A DNA stretch of 64,000 bases from Skermania piniformis (GCF_019285775.1 NZ_CP079105.1:1302001-1366000), one strand, 5' to 3'. Numbered from the stretch's first letter, positions 18,284-28,505 are shown. The notes: generated from the letters alone by a model not told the origin. Program-made: numbers and translations.

Positions 18284-19027
18284 CTACGAAGCGTGCAGTC
18301 CGCACTCGGTCTTCGACTGTCCGGCCCACCGGCCGCTGCGTGGGTCGGCTCCGGGGGCCGGCTTGCGCGTGCACGGTTTGCAGCCGATCGACGGATAGCC
18401 CTCGTCGATCAGCGGGTTCACCAGAATGCCGTACTCGGCGATGTACGCCGCGACCTCGTCGTCGGTCCACGCCGCGAGCGGATTGATCTTCACCAGGCCG
18501 AAGCTCTCGTCAAAGGAGATCAACGGGGCGTTGGCTCGGGTGGGAGCCTCCACGCGACGGATACCGGTGACCCAGGCGCGGTATCCGCTGAGCGCGCGCT
18601 GCAGCGGCACCACCTTGCGCAGCCGGCAGCACTCGTTGGAGTCGCGGGCGAACAGGTCGGCACCCAACAGCGCATCCTGCTCGGCCACCGATCGTTCCGG
18701 CGCCACGTTCACCACGTTCACGCCGTAGACGGCTGCGACAGCGTCCCGGGTGCCGATGGTTTCCGGGAAGTGATATCCGGTATCGAGAAACAGCACATCC
18801 ACGCCCGGACGCACCTGCGCGGCCAGCTGGACCAACACGGCGTCCTGCATGTTCGAGGCGACGATGTAGCCGCTGCGTGGACCTGGTGCCGGGGTGCCGA
18901 ACGTGTCGTCGGTCCAGCGCAGGAGTTCACCGGCCGAAGCGCCGGCCAATTCCGCTGCGCCGAGCTCCGCGATGGCGCGCAGATCGTCGGTCAGATCGGT
19001 CTCCGGGCTGTTGTGGGTCATGGTCAT
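18284..19027 (-). CDS. cysH: Assimilatory APS reductase (4Fe-4S CysH)
   Basis: 247 residues. Reduces adenosine 5'-phosphosulfate to sulfite. ATG 19027 overlaps the sirA stop (ATGA) and has a strong GAGGAGGA upstream. The bacterial APS-reductase type is shown by the [4Fe-4S] ligands: Cys133-Cys134 (NECCRLRKVVPL) and Cys216/Cys219 (GCKPCTRK), plus the C-terminal catalytic Cys242 in ECGLH. DVLFLDTGYHFPET and RRVEAPTRANAPLI form the nucleotide and substrate site. Second gene of sirA-cysH, so sulfite made here is used by the adjacent sulfite reductase. Confidence 0.96.
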   Translation of the reverse strand: MTMTHNSPETDLTDDLRAIAELGAAELAGASAGELLRWTDDTFGTPAPGPRSGYIVASNMQDAVLVQLAAQVRPGVDVLFLDTGYHFPETIGTRDAVAAVYGVNVVNVAPERSVAEQDALLGADLFARDSNECCRLRKVVPLQRALSGYRAWVTGIRRVEAPTRANAPLISFDESFGLVKINPLAAWTDDEVAAYIAEYGILVNPLIDEGYPSIGCKPCTRKPAPGADPRSGRWAGQSKTECGLHAS

Positions 19028-20730
19028 CGCAGATCGTCCTCCTCGGCTCGGACCGCCCACTGGGCGAACCGTTCGCCATCGGTGCGGTGCTTCACGAAAT
19101 TGCGCACCACCCGCTCGATGTAATCGCCCAGCTCGGTGCTGGCTACCTTGTGCTGTCGCAACTTTCGGCCGAACGCGCTGTCGAACCCGAGGCTGCCGCC
19201 CAGATGAACCTGGAAACCCTCGATCTGATTCCCGTCGCCGTCGTCGATCAACTGCCCCTTGAAGCCGATATCGGCGATCTGCGACCGGGCACAGGAGTTG
19301 GGGCAGCCGTTGATGTTGACGGTGATCGGCACGTCGAGGTCGGCGTTCAGGTCGGCCAGCCGCTGCTCCAGATCCGGGACCAGCGTCTGGGATCGCTTGC
19401 GGGTCTCGGCGAACGAAAGCTTGCAGAACTCGATCCCGCTGCAGGCCATCAGGTTCTGCCGCCATATCGACGGACGCGCTTGTAAACCCAGGGGTTCCAG
19501 CTCGGCGATCAGGGTTTCGACCTGGTCGTCGGGCACGTCCAGGACGATCAACTTCTGATACGGGGTGAACCGGATGCGGTCCGAGCCGGCCCGCTGCGCC
19601 GCGTCCGCGACGGCGGTCAGGATGGTGCCGGACACCCGGCCGGCGATCGGCGCGAACCCGATCGCGTTGTGGCCGTTGCGCAATCTCTGTACCCCGACGT
19701 GGTCGATCGGTCGGGTCGGCTGCTCCGGGGCCGGCCCGTCGATCAGTGTTCGCTTCAGGTACTCCTGCTCGAGCACCTCACGGAACTTGGGAATGCCCCA
19801 GTCCTTGATCAGGAACTTCAGCCGGGCTTTGGCGCGCAGGCGGCGGTAACCGTAGTCCCGGAAGATCGAGACCACCGCCTCCCACACGTCGGGCACCTCG
19901 TCCAGCGGTATCCACACGCCGACCCGCTGGGCGAGCATCGGATTGGTCGACAGTCCACCGCCGACCCACAGGTCCAGGCCGGGGCCGTGCTCGGGATGCA
20001 CGACGCCGACGAAGGCGACGTCGTTGATCTCGTGCACGACATCCTGCAGACCGGAGATGGCGGTCTTGAACTTGCGCGGCAGGTTCGAGTACTCGGGCTT
20101 GCCGATGTAGCGGCGGACGATCTCGTCGATCGCGGGTGTCGGGTCGAGCACTTCGTCCAGCGATTCGCCGGCCAGCGGAGAACCGAGCACGACCCGCGGG
20201 CAGTCGCCGCACGCCTCGGTCGTCTTCAGCCCGACGTCCTCCAGCCTGCGCCAGATCTCCGGGACGTTCTCCACCTCGATCCAGTGGTACTGCACGTTCT
20301 CCCGGTCGGACAGGTCGGCGGTATCACGCCCGAACTCGGTGGAGATCTGTCCGAGGGTGCGGAGCTGAGCGACGTTCAGCGCGCCGGCGTCGCAGCGCAC
20401 CCGCATCATGAAGTACTTGGCCTCGAGCAGGTCGATATTCTCGTCGCCGGTCCAGGTGCCGTCGTAGCCTTGCTCACGTTGGGTGTAGAGCCCCCACCAG
20501 CGAAACCGGCCGCGCAGATCGCCCTTGTCGATCCCGTCGAAGCCGGTCCGGGCGTAGATGTTCTCGATCCGGGCGCGGACGTTGAGCGGATTGTCGTCTT
20601 TCTTCGCCTGCTCGTTGGCGTTCAGCGGCTCGCGGTAGCCCAGCGCCCACTGTCCCTCGGCGCGCCGTCGTCCCGCCGGTCGGCGCCGCGGTGCAGGGGC
20701 TGCTGCGTCGGTGATTGCATCGGCGGGCAT
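19024..20730 (-). CDS. sirA: Ferredoxin-dependent sulfite reductase
   Basis: 568 residues (also called nirA in mycobacteria). Six-electron reduction of sulfite to sulfide using ferredoxin. ATG 20730 is preceded by AGGAG (20736-20740) and gives a length like the M. tuberculosis enzyme; the longer frame to 20895 is non-homologous. The siroheme/4Fe-4S ligands C-x5-C (MACSGIEFCKLSF) and C-x3-C (NINGCPNSCARSQI) are present, as are both ferredoxin-like repeats (YFMMRVRCDAG and IRFTPYQKLIVLDV). First gene of the sirA-cysH operon; a Cys-containing leader peptide precedes it by about 110 nt. Confidence 0.96.
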   Translation of the reverse strand: MPADAITDAAAPAPRRRPAGRRRAEGQWALGYREPLNANEQAKKDDNPLNVRARIENIYARTGFDGIDKGDLRGRFRWWGLYTQREQGYDGTWTGDENIDLLEAKYFMMRVRCDAGALNVAQLRTLGQISTEFGRDTADLSDRENVQYHWIEVENVPEIWRRLEDVGLKTTEACGDCPRVVLGSPLAGESLDEVLDPTPAIDEIVRRYIGKPEYSNLPRKFKTAISGLQDVVHEINDVAFVGVVHPEHGPGLDLWVGGGLSTNPMLAQRVGVWIPLDEVPDVWEAVVSIFRDYGYRRLRAKARLKFLIKDWGIPKFREVLEQEYLKRTLIDGPAPEQPTRPIDHVGVQRLRNGHNAIGFAPIAGRVSGTILTAVADAAQRAGSDRIRFTPYQKLIVLDVPDDQVETLIAELEPLGLQARPSIWRQNLMACSGIEFCKLSFAETRKRSQTLVPDLEQRLADLNADLDVPITVNINGCPNSCARSQIADIGFKGQLIDDGDGNQIEGFQVHLGGSLGFDSAFGRKLRQHKVASTELGDYIERVVRNFVKHRTDGERFAQWAVRAEEDDLR

Positions 20731-20770
20731 CGTCGCTCCTGACGAGATCGGGCATTGGGGAATGGGGAAT

Positions 20771-20819
20771 GGGCCGGCGTTTACGGTTGACGTCGACCGG
20801 GCGGCCCGAAGAAATCGGG
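20771..20819 (-). promoter_or_regulatory. Possible attenuator: mutually exclusive hairpins before sirA
   Basis: On the sirA strand CCCGA-TTTCT-TCGGG (20805-20819) and GGGCCG...CGGCCC (20802-20807 with 20771-20776) share three bases and cannot form together. They lie between the leader-peptide stop and the sirA start, as expected for an attenuator; unproven. Confidence 0.3.
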
Positions 20820-20839
20820 GTATCGAAGACGGACGTCGG

Positions 20840-20953
20840 CTACTGGCGAACGACGACCGGACACCGCGCGCTGCACACGCGCTGGAAGTCGACATGACGG
20901 CGAGAGACGAGGCGTAGGCCGCGGGCAGCGGCGTAGCTCGTCGAACCGGTCAT
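20840..20953 (-). CDS. Sulfur-metabolism leader peptide upstream of sirA
   Basis: 37-residue ORF (ATG 20953, TAG 20840) on the sirA strand. Its core LVSRRHVDFQRVCSARC fits the actinobacterial leader-peptide pattern R-x-H-V-D-[LF]-x-R-x-x-S-A-x-C seen upstream of sulfur-assimilation genes. It ends 109 nt before sirA. Ribosome progress over its two cysteines could sense cysteinyl-tRNA. The hexamer CATCAT sits 6 nt before the ATG, close to but not a perfect -10 box, so leaderless expression is possible. Confidence 0.75.
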   Translation of the reverse strand: MTGSTSYAAARGLRLVSRRHVDFQRVCSARCPVVVRQ

Positions 20954-21049
20954 CGTCCCATGATGCCATGTCGGATCGGGATGCTCGATTCGACGATCGC
21001 CAGGTGCCCCGATGGTGGCGCACTTCGCCGGGGGAGTGACGATGAGCGG

Positions 21050-22234
21050 GTGAGCCCCGATGGTCCGAACTTCCTGCTGCCGGCCGCCGCGACCGTCGGG
21101 CTCGGCACTCGACCGTTCGGGGTGTACGTCCACGTGCCGTTCTGCGCGACCCGCTGCGGTTACTGCGATTTCAACACCTATACCGCGGGGGAGTTGGGCA
21201 GCTCGGCCTCGCCCGCTTCCTGGCTGGAGGCGCTGCGAATCGAGCTGGCGACGGCCGCTGCGCTGCTCGGCGGGCCGGTGGTCGACACGGTGTTCGTCGG
21301 TGGGGGGACGCCGTCGCTGTTGGGCGGGGACGGGTTGGCCGCGGTGCTGGAGGGGGTCCGGGCCGGCTTCGGACTGGCGCCGGACGCCGAGGTGACCACG
21401 GAGGCGAATCCGGAGTCGACCTCGCCGGAGTTCTTCGAGCGGATCCGGCGGGCCGGCTACACCCGGGTCTCGCTGGGGATGCAGTCGGCGGCCGCGCATG
21501 TGCTCGCGGTGCTGGACCGGGTGCACTCGCCGGGCCGGCCGGTCGCGGCTGCCCGGCAGGCCCGGGCAGCCGGATTCGAGCACGTCAACCTCGACCTGAT
21601 CTACGGCACGCCGGGAGAATCGGACGCCGATCTGGACCGGTCGCTGGACGCCGTGCTGACCGCCGGGGTCGATCATGTTTCGGCGTACGCGCTGATCGTC
21701 GAGGACGGCACGGCGCTGGCTCGGCGGGTCCGCCGGGGGGAGACCGTGGCGCCGGACGACGACGTGCTGGCGGAGCGGTACGAGCGCATCGACGCCCGGC
21801 TGGCTGCGGCCGGTCTGCGCTGGTACGAGGTGTCGAACTGGGCGGCGTCCGACTCGGCACGCTGCCGGCACAATCTGGGCTACTGGGCCGGCGGGGACTG
21901 GTGGGGCGCCGGGCCCGGCGCGCACAGTCACGTCGGCGGGGTGCGCTGGTGGAACGTGAAGCACCCTGCACGATATGCCGAGGCGTTGGCGGCGGGTCGG
22001 CTCCCGGTCGCCGGCTCGGAGAGGCTGAGCGCCGCCGAGCGACACACCGAAGAGGTGATGTTGGGGATCCGGCTCGCCGACGGGCTGCCAGTGTCGGTGC
22101 TGGCGCCGGGCGAGCGAATCGCCGCGGACCGGGCGGTGCAGGACGGCTTGCTCGGCACGAGCGCGGGGCGCTACGTCCTCACCGCGCGCGGGCGGCTGCT
22201 GGCCGACGGTGTAGTGCGCGATCTGCTGGCCTGA
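21050..22234 (+). CDS. hemW: Heme chaperone HemW (radical SAM)
   Basis: 394 residues. GTG 21050 is taken because upstream residues are not family-like; the Shine-Dalgarno sequence is weak. The radical-SAM cluster motif CxxxCxxC is present (Cys32, Cys36, Cys39 in FCATRCGYCDF). Other blocks are VDTVFVGGGTPSLL, RVSLGMQSAAAHVLAVLDRVH, NLDLIYGTPGESDADL and the HemW hallmark RCRHNLGYWAGGDWWGAGPGAHS. HemW delivers heme to respiratory proteins; such genes were long misannotated as hemN coproporphyrinogen oxidase. Corresponds to the Rv2388c position. Confidence 0.92.
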   Translation: MSPDGPNFLLPAAATVGLGTRPFGVYVHVPFCATRCGYCDFNTYTAGELGSSASPASWLEALRIELATAAALLGGPVVDTVFVGGGTPSLLGGDGLAAVLEGVRAGFGLAPDAEVTTEANPESTSPEFFERIRRAGYTRVSLGMQSAAAHVLAVLDRVHSPGRPVAAARQARAAGFEHVNLDLIYGTPGESDADLDRSLDAVLTAGVDHVSAYALIVEDGTALARRVRRGETVAPDDDVLAERYERIDARLAAAGLRWYEVSNWAASDSARCRHNLGYWAGGDWWGAGPGAHSHVGGVRWWNVKHPARYAEALAAGRLPVAGSERLSAAERHTEEVMLGIRLADGLPVSVLAPGERIAADRAVQDGLLGTSAGRYVLTARGRLLADGVVRDLLA

Positions 22235-22248
22235 ACTCTGCGGGCCGT

Positions 22249-23718
22249 TCATGCGGCGTCGCTTCCGAATCCGGCGCGGTGCCGGAACCATTGGGCGGGG
22301 CGGTGGTAGGTGTTGGTGCGGGGCTTCTGTTCCGGGTCGAGCCATTGCGGTGGTACCCAGTCGATGCGGGCAGTGTTCGGGTTGCGGTACACCCGCCAGC
22401 CTTGATCGACCAGGCGGTGGTGATGCGGACACGCGGGTGCCAGGTCGGTGATATCGGTCGGCCCGAGCTCCAGCCAGCTGGTGACATGGTGCAGTTCGCA
22501 GTCGCTGGCCGGGCGCGGACAGCTGGGGAACGAACACCCGCCGTATTGGGCGGTGGTCACGATCCGTTGATCGGGTGAGGCGAGCCGTTTCGACCTACCG
22601 AGGTATAGGGGTTGGTCGGTGTGGTCGTCGAAGATCGCGAGGTAGTGCCAGGCGTGGGTGGCCATCCGGATCAGGTCCCGGTAGGGGATCCAGGTACCGG
22701 TCGCGGTGTAGGCCTTCCCACACCTGCCCCCGGAGTCGGGCGGTGCCGCCGGCGGCGGGGGTGGAGGTGTGGCCGCCCGCCCCGGCTGGGGCTGCGGCTG
22801 GGGTTCCGCCGCGCCGAGGAGGTCACCCACAGTGGCGGTGATGACGATGGTCACCGGCAGGCCGGCGTGCCGACCCAGGTCGCCGGAGGTGAGCATGGCT
22901 CGCACCATCGCATTCAGGGCATCATGACGGCGCTGACTCGCACTGCGCTGATCCCTGCCGGCCTGCTCGGTGGGCGGGTCACCCTCCACGACCGGGACCG
23001 GGTCCTCCGGGTTGCACATGCCCGGCGCAGCGAGCTTGGCGAACACTGCTTCCAGACCGGCGCGTAGCTCCGGGGACACATACCCGCTGATCTTGGACAT
23101 GCCGTCACGTTCCTGATCCCCGAGCCGTACACCGCGCTTGCGTTGCCGGTCGCGTTCGTCGGTGAGGTTGCCGTCCGGGTTGAGGATCGCACCCAGATGG
23201 GTCGCGAGTTTGCGCAACTGGTCCGGCCGCAACGTCACCGCCGCCGACGCCAACTCTTCCTCGGCTTTCCCTCGTGTCTGCATGTCGACGGCGGTGGGGA
23301 GGTCGTGCAGGAACGTGCGGATCACTGTCACGTGATCGCGGCCGACCCGGCCGGCCTCGACCTCGGCGGCCACCGCGGCCAGGACTGGTTCCAGGGGTTC
23401 GCCGGTGAGAGTGCACCCCGCGGTCAGGTCCAAGGCCTCGAACACTCGCGCACCCGCGTCTTTCGGGTGGATCCGCAACGCGCCGGCGAGCACATTGCGG
23501 GAGCGTTGCCCGCCGAACTCGTCCGACGGCGCTTCGACCACGGTCCGGATCAGCCGGTACCCGACGGCGGTGATCCGCCGCTGCAGTCGTTCCAGTTCCT
23601 GCAGCAGGTGCAGCGCCGCGGTACCCGTGTCGGGCAGCACCGCGCTCAGGGTGTCGAGGTCGGCGTCGAGCGCTGCAGTCACCGCGTCGGGTGTCTCGGA
23701 GCGGCCGAACTGGTTCAT
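22249..23718 (-). CDS. DUF222 / HNH endonuclease (13E12-repeat family)
   Basis: 489 residues. The N-terminal two thirds are DUF222 (ELERLQRRITAVGYRLIRTVVEA, LSPDQLRKLATHLGAILNPDG-like region); a Pro/Gln-rich linker follows (repeated PQ, then six prolines). The C-terminal HNH nuclease has GGCSFPSCPRPASDCELHHVTSWLELGPTDITDLAPACPHHHRLVDQGW with the zinc cysteines and catalytic His. This is the family of the mycobacterial 13E12 repeats, present in many copies in actinobacteria, with DNA-damage-linked expression. A LexA-type box lies 12 bp before the start. The -10 TAGAAT 6 nt before ATG 23718 indicates a leaderless transcript. DNA target unknown. Confidence 0.9.
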   Translation of the reverse strand: MNQFGRSETPDAVTAALDADLDTLSAVLPDTGTAALHLLQELERLQRRITAVGYRLIRTVVEAPSDEFGGQRSRNVLAGALRIHPKDAGARVFEALDLTAGCTLTGEPLEPVLAAVAAEVEAGRVGRDHVTVIRTFLHDLPTAVDMQTRGKAEEELASAAVTLRPDQLRKLATHLGAILNPDGNLTDERDRQRKRGVRLGDQERDGMSKISGYVSPELRAGLEAVFAKLAAPGMCNPEDPVPVVEGDPPTEQAGRDQRSASQRRHDALNAMVRAMLTSGDLGRHAGLPVTIVITATVGDLLGAAEPQPQPQPGRAATPPPPPPAAPPDSGGRCGKAYTATGTWIPYRDLIRMATHAWHYLAIFDDHTDQPLYLGRSKRLASPDQRIVTTAQYGGCSFPSCPRPASDCELHHVTSWLELGPTDITDLAPACPHHHRLVDQGWRVYRNPNTARIDWVPPQWLDPEQKPRTNTYHRPAQWFRHRAGFGSDAA

Positions 23719-23724
23719 GGGGCA

Positions 23725-23730
23725 ATTCTA
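23725..23730 (-). promoter_or_regulatory. -10 box TAGAAT of the HNH gene
   Basis: Read on the minus strand, TAGAAT is 6 nt before ATG 23718, the leaderless arrangement. The LexA-type palindrome directly abuts and partly overlaps it, so a bound repressor would block RNA polymerase. Confidence 0.55.
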
Positions 23731-23750
23731 TCGAACGCATGTTCGATAGA
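23727..23750. promoter_or_regulatory. LexA (SOS) operator
   Basis: TCTATCGAAC-GCAT-GTTCGATAGA, a perfect 10-bp inverted repeat with a 4-bp spacer. Its core TCGAAC-N4-GTTCGA is the mycobacterial/Gram-positive type LexA box. It sits over the promoter of the HNH/DUF222 gene, whose relatives are damage-inducible. Confidence 0.85.
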
Positions 23751-23924
23751 CGAAGCCTCGCTTGCTGATTCGCGAATTACGGTAGGCGTAGGGCCGGTCG
23801 ATCCCTGCGCTACGTCGACCCTGTGCTCGCTAGCCGGCAAGTCGAGATGTGCAGGCCGGGATGACGACTGCTAAGTAACCGATCCGGCCGCCTTCATCGG
23901 GGTCGAACCGATCGAATCGGCGGG

Positions 23925-24221
23925 CTATCCCGCCATCTCGTACACCCGGGCGTGGAGGACGACCCGGTTGCGCAACGCGGCGCGCACCGTCTGGTGCAGC
24001 CCGTCCTCGAGATAAACCACCCCACGCCAGTACACCGCGTGGGGGAAAAGGTCACCGTAGAAGGTGGAGTCTTCGCTCAGCAGCCGGTCCAGCTCCAGGA
24101 CTCGGGTGGTGGTGACGATCTCGTTCAAGCGGATCTGGCGCGGCGGGATCTGGGACCATTCCCGCATCGAAAGTCCGTGGTCGGGATAAGGCTTGCCGTC
24201 GAGGACTCCGCGGAAGATCAC
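23925..24221 (-). CDS. Conserved actinobacterial hypothetical protein
   Basis: 98 residues, MIFRGVLDGKPYPDHGLSMREWSQIPPRQIRLNEIVTTT and then LLSEDSTFYGDLFPHAVYWRGVVYLEDGLHQTVRAALRNR. The second half (a required element plus a diagonal of conserved Trp/Tyr/His) recalls small ParB/sulfiredoxin-like folds, but I do not recognise a function. It is divergent from hrcA, the same arrangement as the hypothetical Rv2375 next to hrcA in M. tuberculosis. Confidence 0.75.
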   Translation of the reverse strand: MIFRGVLDGKPYPDHGLSMREWSQIPPRQIRLNEIVTTTRVLELDRLLSEDSTFYGDLFPHAVYWRGVVYLEDGLHQTVRAALRNRVVLHARVYEMAG

Positions 24222-24282
24222 GCGTCCAGCCTAGGCGCCGATCGACCTGCGGGCATGTCCCCGGCGCGTCGCCGATCCCCGA

Positions 24283-24288
24283 TAGACT
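24283..24288 (+). promoter_or_regulatory. -10 box TAGACT of hrcA
   Basis: TAGACT lies about 30 bp before the hrcA GTG, leaving a short leader containing the ribosome-binding site AGGAGGTGA (24306-24314). No CIRCE element was found by eye in this interval. Confidence 0.45.
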
Positions 24289-24317
24289 GGTAGGTCAGGT
24301 GGAGTAGGAGGTGAGCG

Positions 24318-25361
24318 GTGTCGAGCACTGATGATCGTCGATTCGAGGTCTTGCGAGCCATCGTCGCCGATTACGTTGCCACCAAGGAGCCGGTCGGCTC
24401 CAAGGTGTTGGTCGAGCGGCACAATCTGGGTGTGTCCAGCGCCACTGTACGCAACGATATGGCGGTACTCGAGGCGGAGGGGTACATCACCCAGCCGCAT
24501 ACCAGCTCCGGCCGGGTGCCGACCGACAAGGGCTACCGGCAGTTCGTCGACCGGATCGCCGAGGTCAAGCCGTTGTCGCCGGGTGAGCGCCGCGCGATCT
24601 TGGAGTTCTTGGAGTCCGGGGTCGATCTGGACGATGTGCTGCGCCGTGGCGTGCGGTTGCTCGCCCAGCTCACCCGGCAGGTCGCCGTCGTGCAGTATCC
24701 GACGTTGTCGGCCTCGTCGGTGCGCCACCTGGAAGTGGTTGCGCTGAACCCGGCCCGGCTGTTGTTGGTGCTGATCACCGACACCGGCCGAGTGGATCAG
24801 CGGATCGTCGAGCTCGGTGAGCTGATCGACGATGCGGGTCTGTCCCGGCTGCGGGTGTTGCTCGGTAGTGCGCTGGAGGGCAAGCGGTTGGCCGCCGCGT
24901 CGGTTGCCGTCGGTGAACTGGCGGAGAACGCGCCGGCATCGCTGCGGGATGCGGTGATCCGAACGGCGACGGTGCTGATCGAGACGCTGGTCGAGCATCC
25001 GGACGAGCGGTTGGTGCTGGGCGGCACTGCCAACCTCACCCGCAACGTCGCCGACTTCAGTGGCTCGGCCGGGTTTCCCGGGTCGCTGCGCGATCTGCTG
25101 GAGGCACTGGAGGAGCAGGTGGTGGTGTTGAAGCTGTTGGCGGCCGCGCAGCAGCCGGGTACCGTCACGGTCCGGATCGGCGAGGAAACCCAGATCGAAC
25201 AGATGCGTGGCGCGTCGATGGTGTCGACCGGATACGGTGCGGCGGGGACCGTGTTGGGCGGGATGGGGGTGCTGGGTCCGACTCGGATGGACTATCCGGG
25301 AACAATAGCCTCGGTCGCAGCTGTTGCCAGATACATCGGCGAGGTACTCGCAGGGCGGTAG
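24318..25361 (+). CDS. hrcA: Heat-inducible transcription repressor HrcA
   Basis: 347 residues, GTG start with an excellent AGGAGGTGA 4 nt upstream. Winged-helix DNA-binding domain at the N-terminus ([64 protein letters not shown]), then the GAF-like/dimerisation core and the C-terminal [23 protein letters not shown] motif. HrcA binds CIRCE operators upstream of groE-type genes. It is followed after 77 bp by dnaJ in the same direction. Confidence 0.96.
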   Translation: MSSTDDRRFEVLRAIVADYVATKEPVGSKVLVERHNLGVSSATVRNDMAVLEAEGYITQPHTSSGRVPTDKGYRQFVDRIAEVKPLSPGERRAILEFLESGVDLDDVLRRGVRLLAQLTRQVAVVQYPTLSASSVRHLEVVALNPARLLLVLITDTGRVDQRIVELGELIDDAGLSRLRVLLGSALEGKRLAAASVAVGELAENAPASLRDAVIRTATVLIETLVEHPDERLVLGGTANLTRNVADFSGSAGFPGSLRDLLEALEEQVVVLKLLAAAQQPGTVTVRIGEETQIEQMRGASMVSTGYGAAGTVLGGMGVLGPTRMDYPGTIASVAAVARYIGEVLAGR

Positions 25362-25438
25362 CGCTCGACCGCTCGACACGGGTCGGTCGGCGACGAACAG
25401 GTGGGACGACACTTCGGACAGGTGGAGAGATCAGTCAG

Positions 25439-26587
25439 GTGGCCAGCGACTATTACGGAATTCTCGGGGTCGGCAAGAACGCTTCCGATCAAGAGATCAA
25501 GCGGGCGTATCGCAAGCTTGCGCGCGAACTGCACCCCGATGTGAATCCGGATCAGCAGGCGCAGGTCAGGTTCCGCGAGATCTCGACCGCGTACGAGGTG
25601 CTGTCCGACCCGGAGAAACGGCGGATCGTCGATCTGGGCGGCGATCCGATGGAGTCTGCCGGTGCCGGTGGGTTCGGCGCCGGCTTCGGTGGGTTCGGTG
25701 ACGTGTTCGAGGCGTTCTTCGGTGCCGGTGCGACCGGCGGCGCGGGCGGCCGCAGACAGCGTGGCCGCGTGCAGCCCGGTGCGGATTCGCTGTTGCGGAC
25801 CCGGGTGACGCTGGCCGAGTGTGCGACGGGGGTGACCAAACACCTCACGGTCGAGACGGCGATTCTGTGCGACAACTGCACCGGCTCCGGCACCAACGGT
25901 ACGTCCAAGCCGGTCCGCTGCGACATCTGCGGCGGAATGGGCGAGGTACAGACCGTGCAGCGGTCGTTCCTGGGACAGGTGATGACCGCACGTCCGTGTC
26001 CGACCTGTCGCGGCACCGGTGAGGTGATTCCGGATCCCTGTACCAAGTGTGGCGGTGACGGGCGGGTGCGCGCCCGCCGAGAGATCGCGGCCAAGATTCC
26101 GGCCGGGGTGGCCGCGGGGATGCGGGTTCGGCTCGCCGCGCAAGGTGAGGTCGGCCCAGGCGGCGGTCCGGCGGGCGATCTGTACGTCGAGGTGGTCGAA
26201 CAGCCGCACGATGTGTTCGTCCGCGACGGCGACGACCTGCACTGCACCATCCGGGTGCCGATGGTGGACGCAGCGCTCGGTGCCACCGTGGTCGTGGAGA
26301 CGCTGATCGACGGCCCGACCGAGCTGACCATCACACCCGGCACCCAGCCCGGCGACGTCTCCGCGCTGCGTGGGCAGGGCATGCCCAAGTTGCGTGCCGG
26401 CACTCGTGGCGACCTGTTGGCCCACCTGGAGGTGGTGGTGCCGACCAAGCTGGACCACAAGCAGGTCGAGCTGCTCGAGGCATACAAGGCCAGCCGCGAT
26501 CGGGACCGCAGCGAGGTGGTGTCCAGCCAGTCCGCGCAGCAGGGTGGCTTGTTCTCCCGGCTACGGGCATCGTTCTCCGGTCGCTGA
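25439..26587 (+). CDS. dnaJ: Chaperone protein DnaJ (DnaJ2 type)
   Basis: 382 residues. J-domain ([34 protein letters not shown], with the HPD motif), Gly/Phe-rich stretch ([27 protein letters not shown]), four CxxCxGxG zinc repeats ([32 protein letters not shown]) and two C-terminal client-binding domains. Stimulates DnaK ATPase. The GTG start is preceded by GGAGAG. It sits directly after hrcA, which probably co-regulates it. Confidence 0.95.
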   Translation: MASDYYGILGVGKNASDQEIKRAYRKLARELHPDVNPDQQAQVRFREISTAYEVLSDPEKRRIVDLGGDPMESAGAGGFGAGFGGFGDVFEAFFGAGATGGAGGRRQRGRVQPGADSLLRTRVTLAECATGVTKHLTVETAILCDNCTGSGTNGTSKPVRCDICGGMGEVQTVQRSFLGQVMTARPCPTCRGTGEVIPDPCTKCGGDGRVRARREIAAKIPAGVAAGMRVRLAAQGEVGPGGGPAGDLYVEVVEQPHDVFVRDGDDLHCTIRVPMVDAALGATVVVETLIDGPTELTITPGTQPGDVSALRGQGMPKLRAGTRGDLLAHLEVVVPTKLDHKQVELLEAYKASRDRDRSEVVSSQSAQQGGLFSRLRASFSGR

Positions 26588-26597
26588 CCCGTCGAGC

Positions 26598-27362
26598 GTG
26601 GCAGCGACGGTCTTCTATCTCGACTCGGTTCCCGAGCCGGGCGCGGTAGCGGTGCTCGACGGCCCCGAAGGTCATCACGCCGCCACGGTGCGACGGATCG
26701 GTCCGGGCGCGGCGGTCACCTTGTCCGACGGCCGCGGGGTGTCGGGCCGAGCGCGGGTGCTCACGGCCGGCCGCGGCCGGCTCGAACTGATCGTCGACGA
26801 CCGGGAGACCGAACAGCCACCCTGTCCGAGGGTCACGCTGGTCCAGGCGCTGCCCAAGGCGGACCGGGCCGAGGCCGCGGTCGAGCTGGCGACCGAAGCG
26901 GGGGTCGATGCGATCCTGCCGTGGCGCGCGGCGCGGTGCGTCGCCCGCTGGGATGGCAAGGCGGACAAGGCGGTGGCGAAATGGCGGGCGACCGCTCGGG
27001 CGGCCGCCCGGCAGTCCCGGCGGGCGTGGATTCCCGAGGTCGCCGAGCTGCACGACACGGCAGCGGTGCTGGCTCGGATCGCTGCGGCCGGGGGACCGGT
27101 GGCGGCGTTGCACGAGGCGGCGGACCGGCCGTTGGCCGGCTTACCGTTCGCCGGAGCGAGCGATGTGCTGCTGATAGTCGGTCCGGAGGGCGGTCTCGAC
27201 GACGGCGAACTCGCGCGATTGGTCGCCGCCGGCGCGCAGCCGGTGCGGCTGGGCCCGACGGTATTGCGGACCTCTACCGCAGCGGCGGTCGCGCTCGGAG
27301 CGCTCGGAGTGCTCACCGACCGGTGGTCCGGGCGGCCACCGCCGGATCGATCGCCGCAGTAG
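26598..27362 (+). CDS. rsmE: 16S rRNA m3U1498 methyltransferase RsmE
   Basis: 254 residues from GTG 26598, 10 bp after dnaJ. SPOUT-type methyltransferase: N-terminal PUA-like domain (VFYLDSVPEPGAVAVLDGPEGHHAATVRR) and a C-terminal knot with VTLVQALPKADRAEAAVELATEAGVDAILPW and the SAM-binding LLIVGPEGGLDDGELARL ... VRLGPTVLRTSTAAAVAL. Methylates U1498 of 16S rRNA. The N-terminal extension in the longer frame overlaps dnaJ and is not family-like. Confidence 0.93.
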   Translation: MAATVFYLDSVPEPGAVAVLDGPEGHHAATVRRIGPGAAVTLSDGRGVSGRARVLTAGRGRLELIVDDRETEQPPCPRVTLVQALPKADRAEAAVELATEAGVDAILPWRAARCVARWDGKADKAVAKWRATARAAARQSRRAWIPEVAELHDTAAVLARIAAAGGPVAALHEAADRPLAGLPFAGASDVLLIVGPEGGLDDGELARLVAAGAQPVRLGPTVLRTSTAAAVALGALGVLTDRWSGRPPPDRSPQ

Positions 27363-27374
27363 AATTCACGCCCA

Positions 27375-28475
<1,101 letters not shown>

Positions 28476-28505
28476 GCCGGGCCGTGGCACCGTCGCCGGT
28501 CCGGT

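Noticed and set aside
22249-23718. Reading the HNH/DUF222 gene as an insertion element
   Set aside because: No terminal inverted repeats or target duplication seen, and the gene has its own LexA-controlled promoter.
24222-24317. CIRCE operator upstream of hrcA
   Set aside because: No TTAGCACTC-N9-GAGTGCTAA-like repeat; only an isolated GAGCACT inside the coding start.
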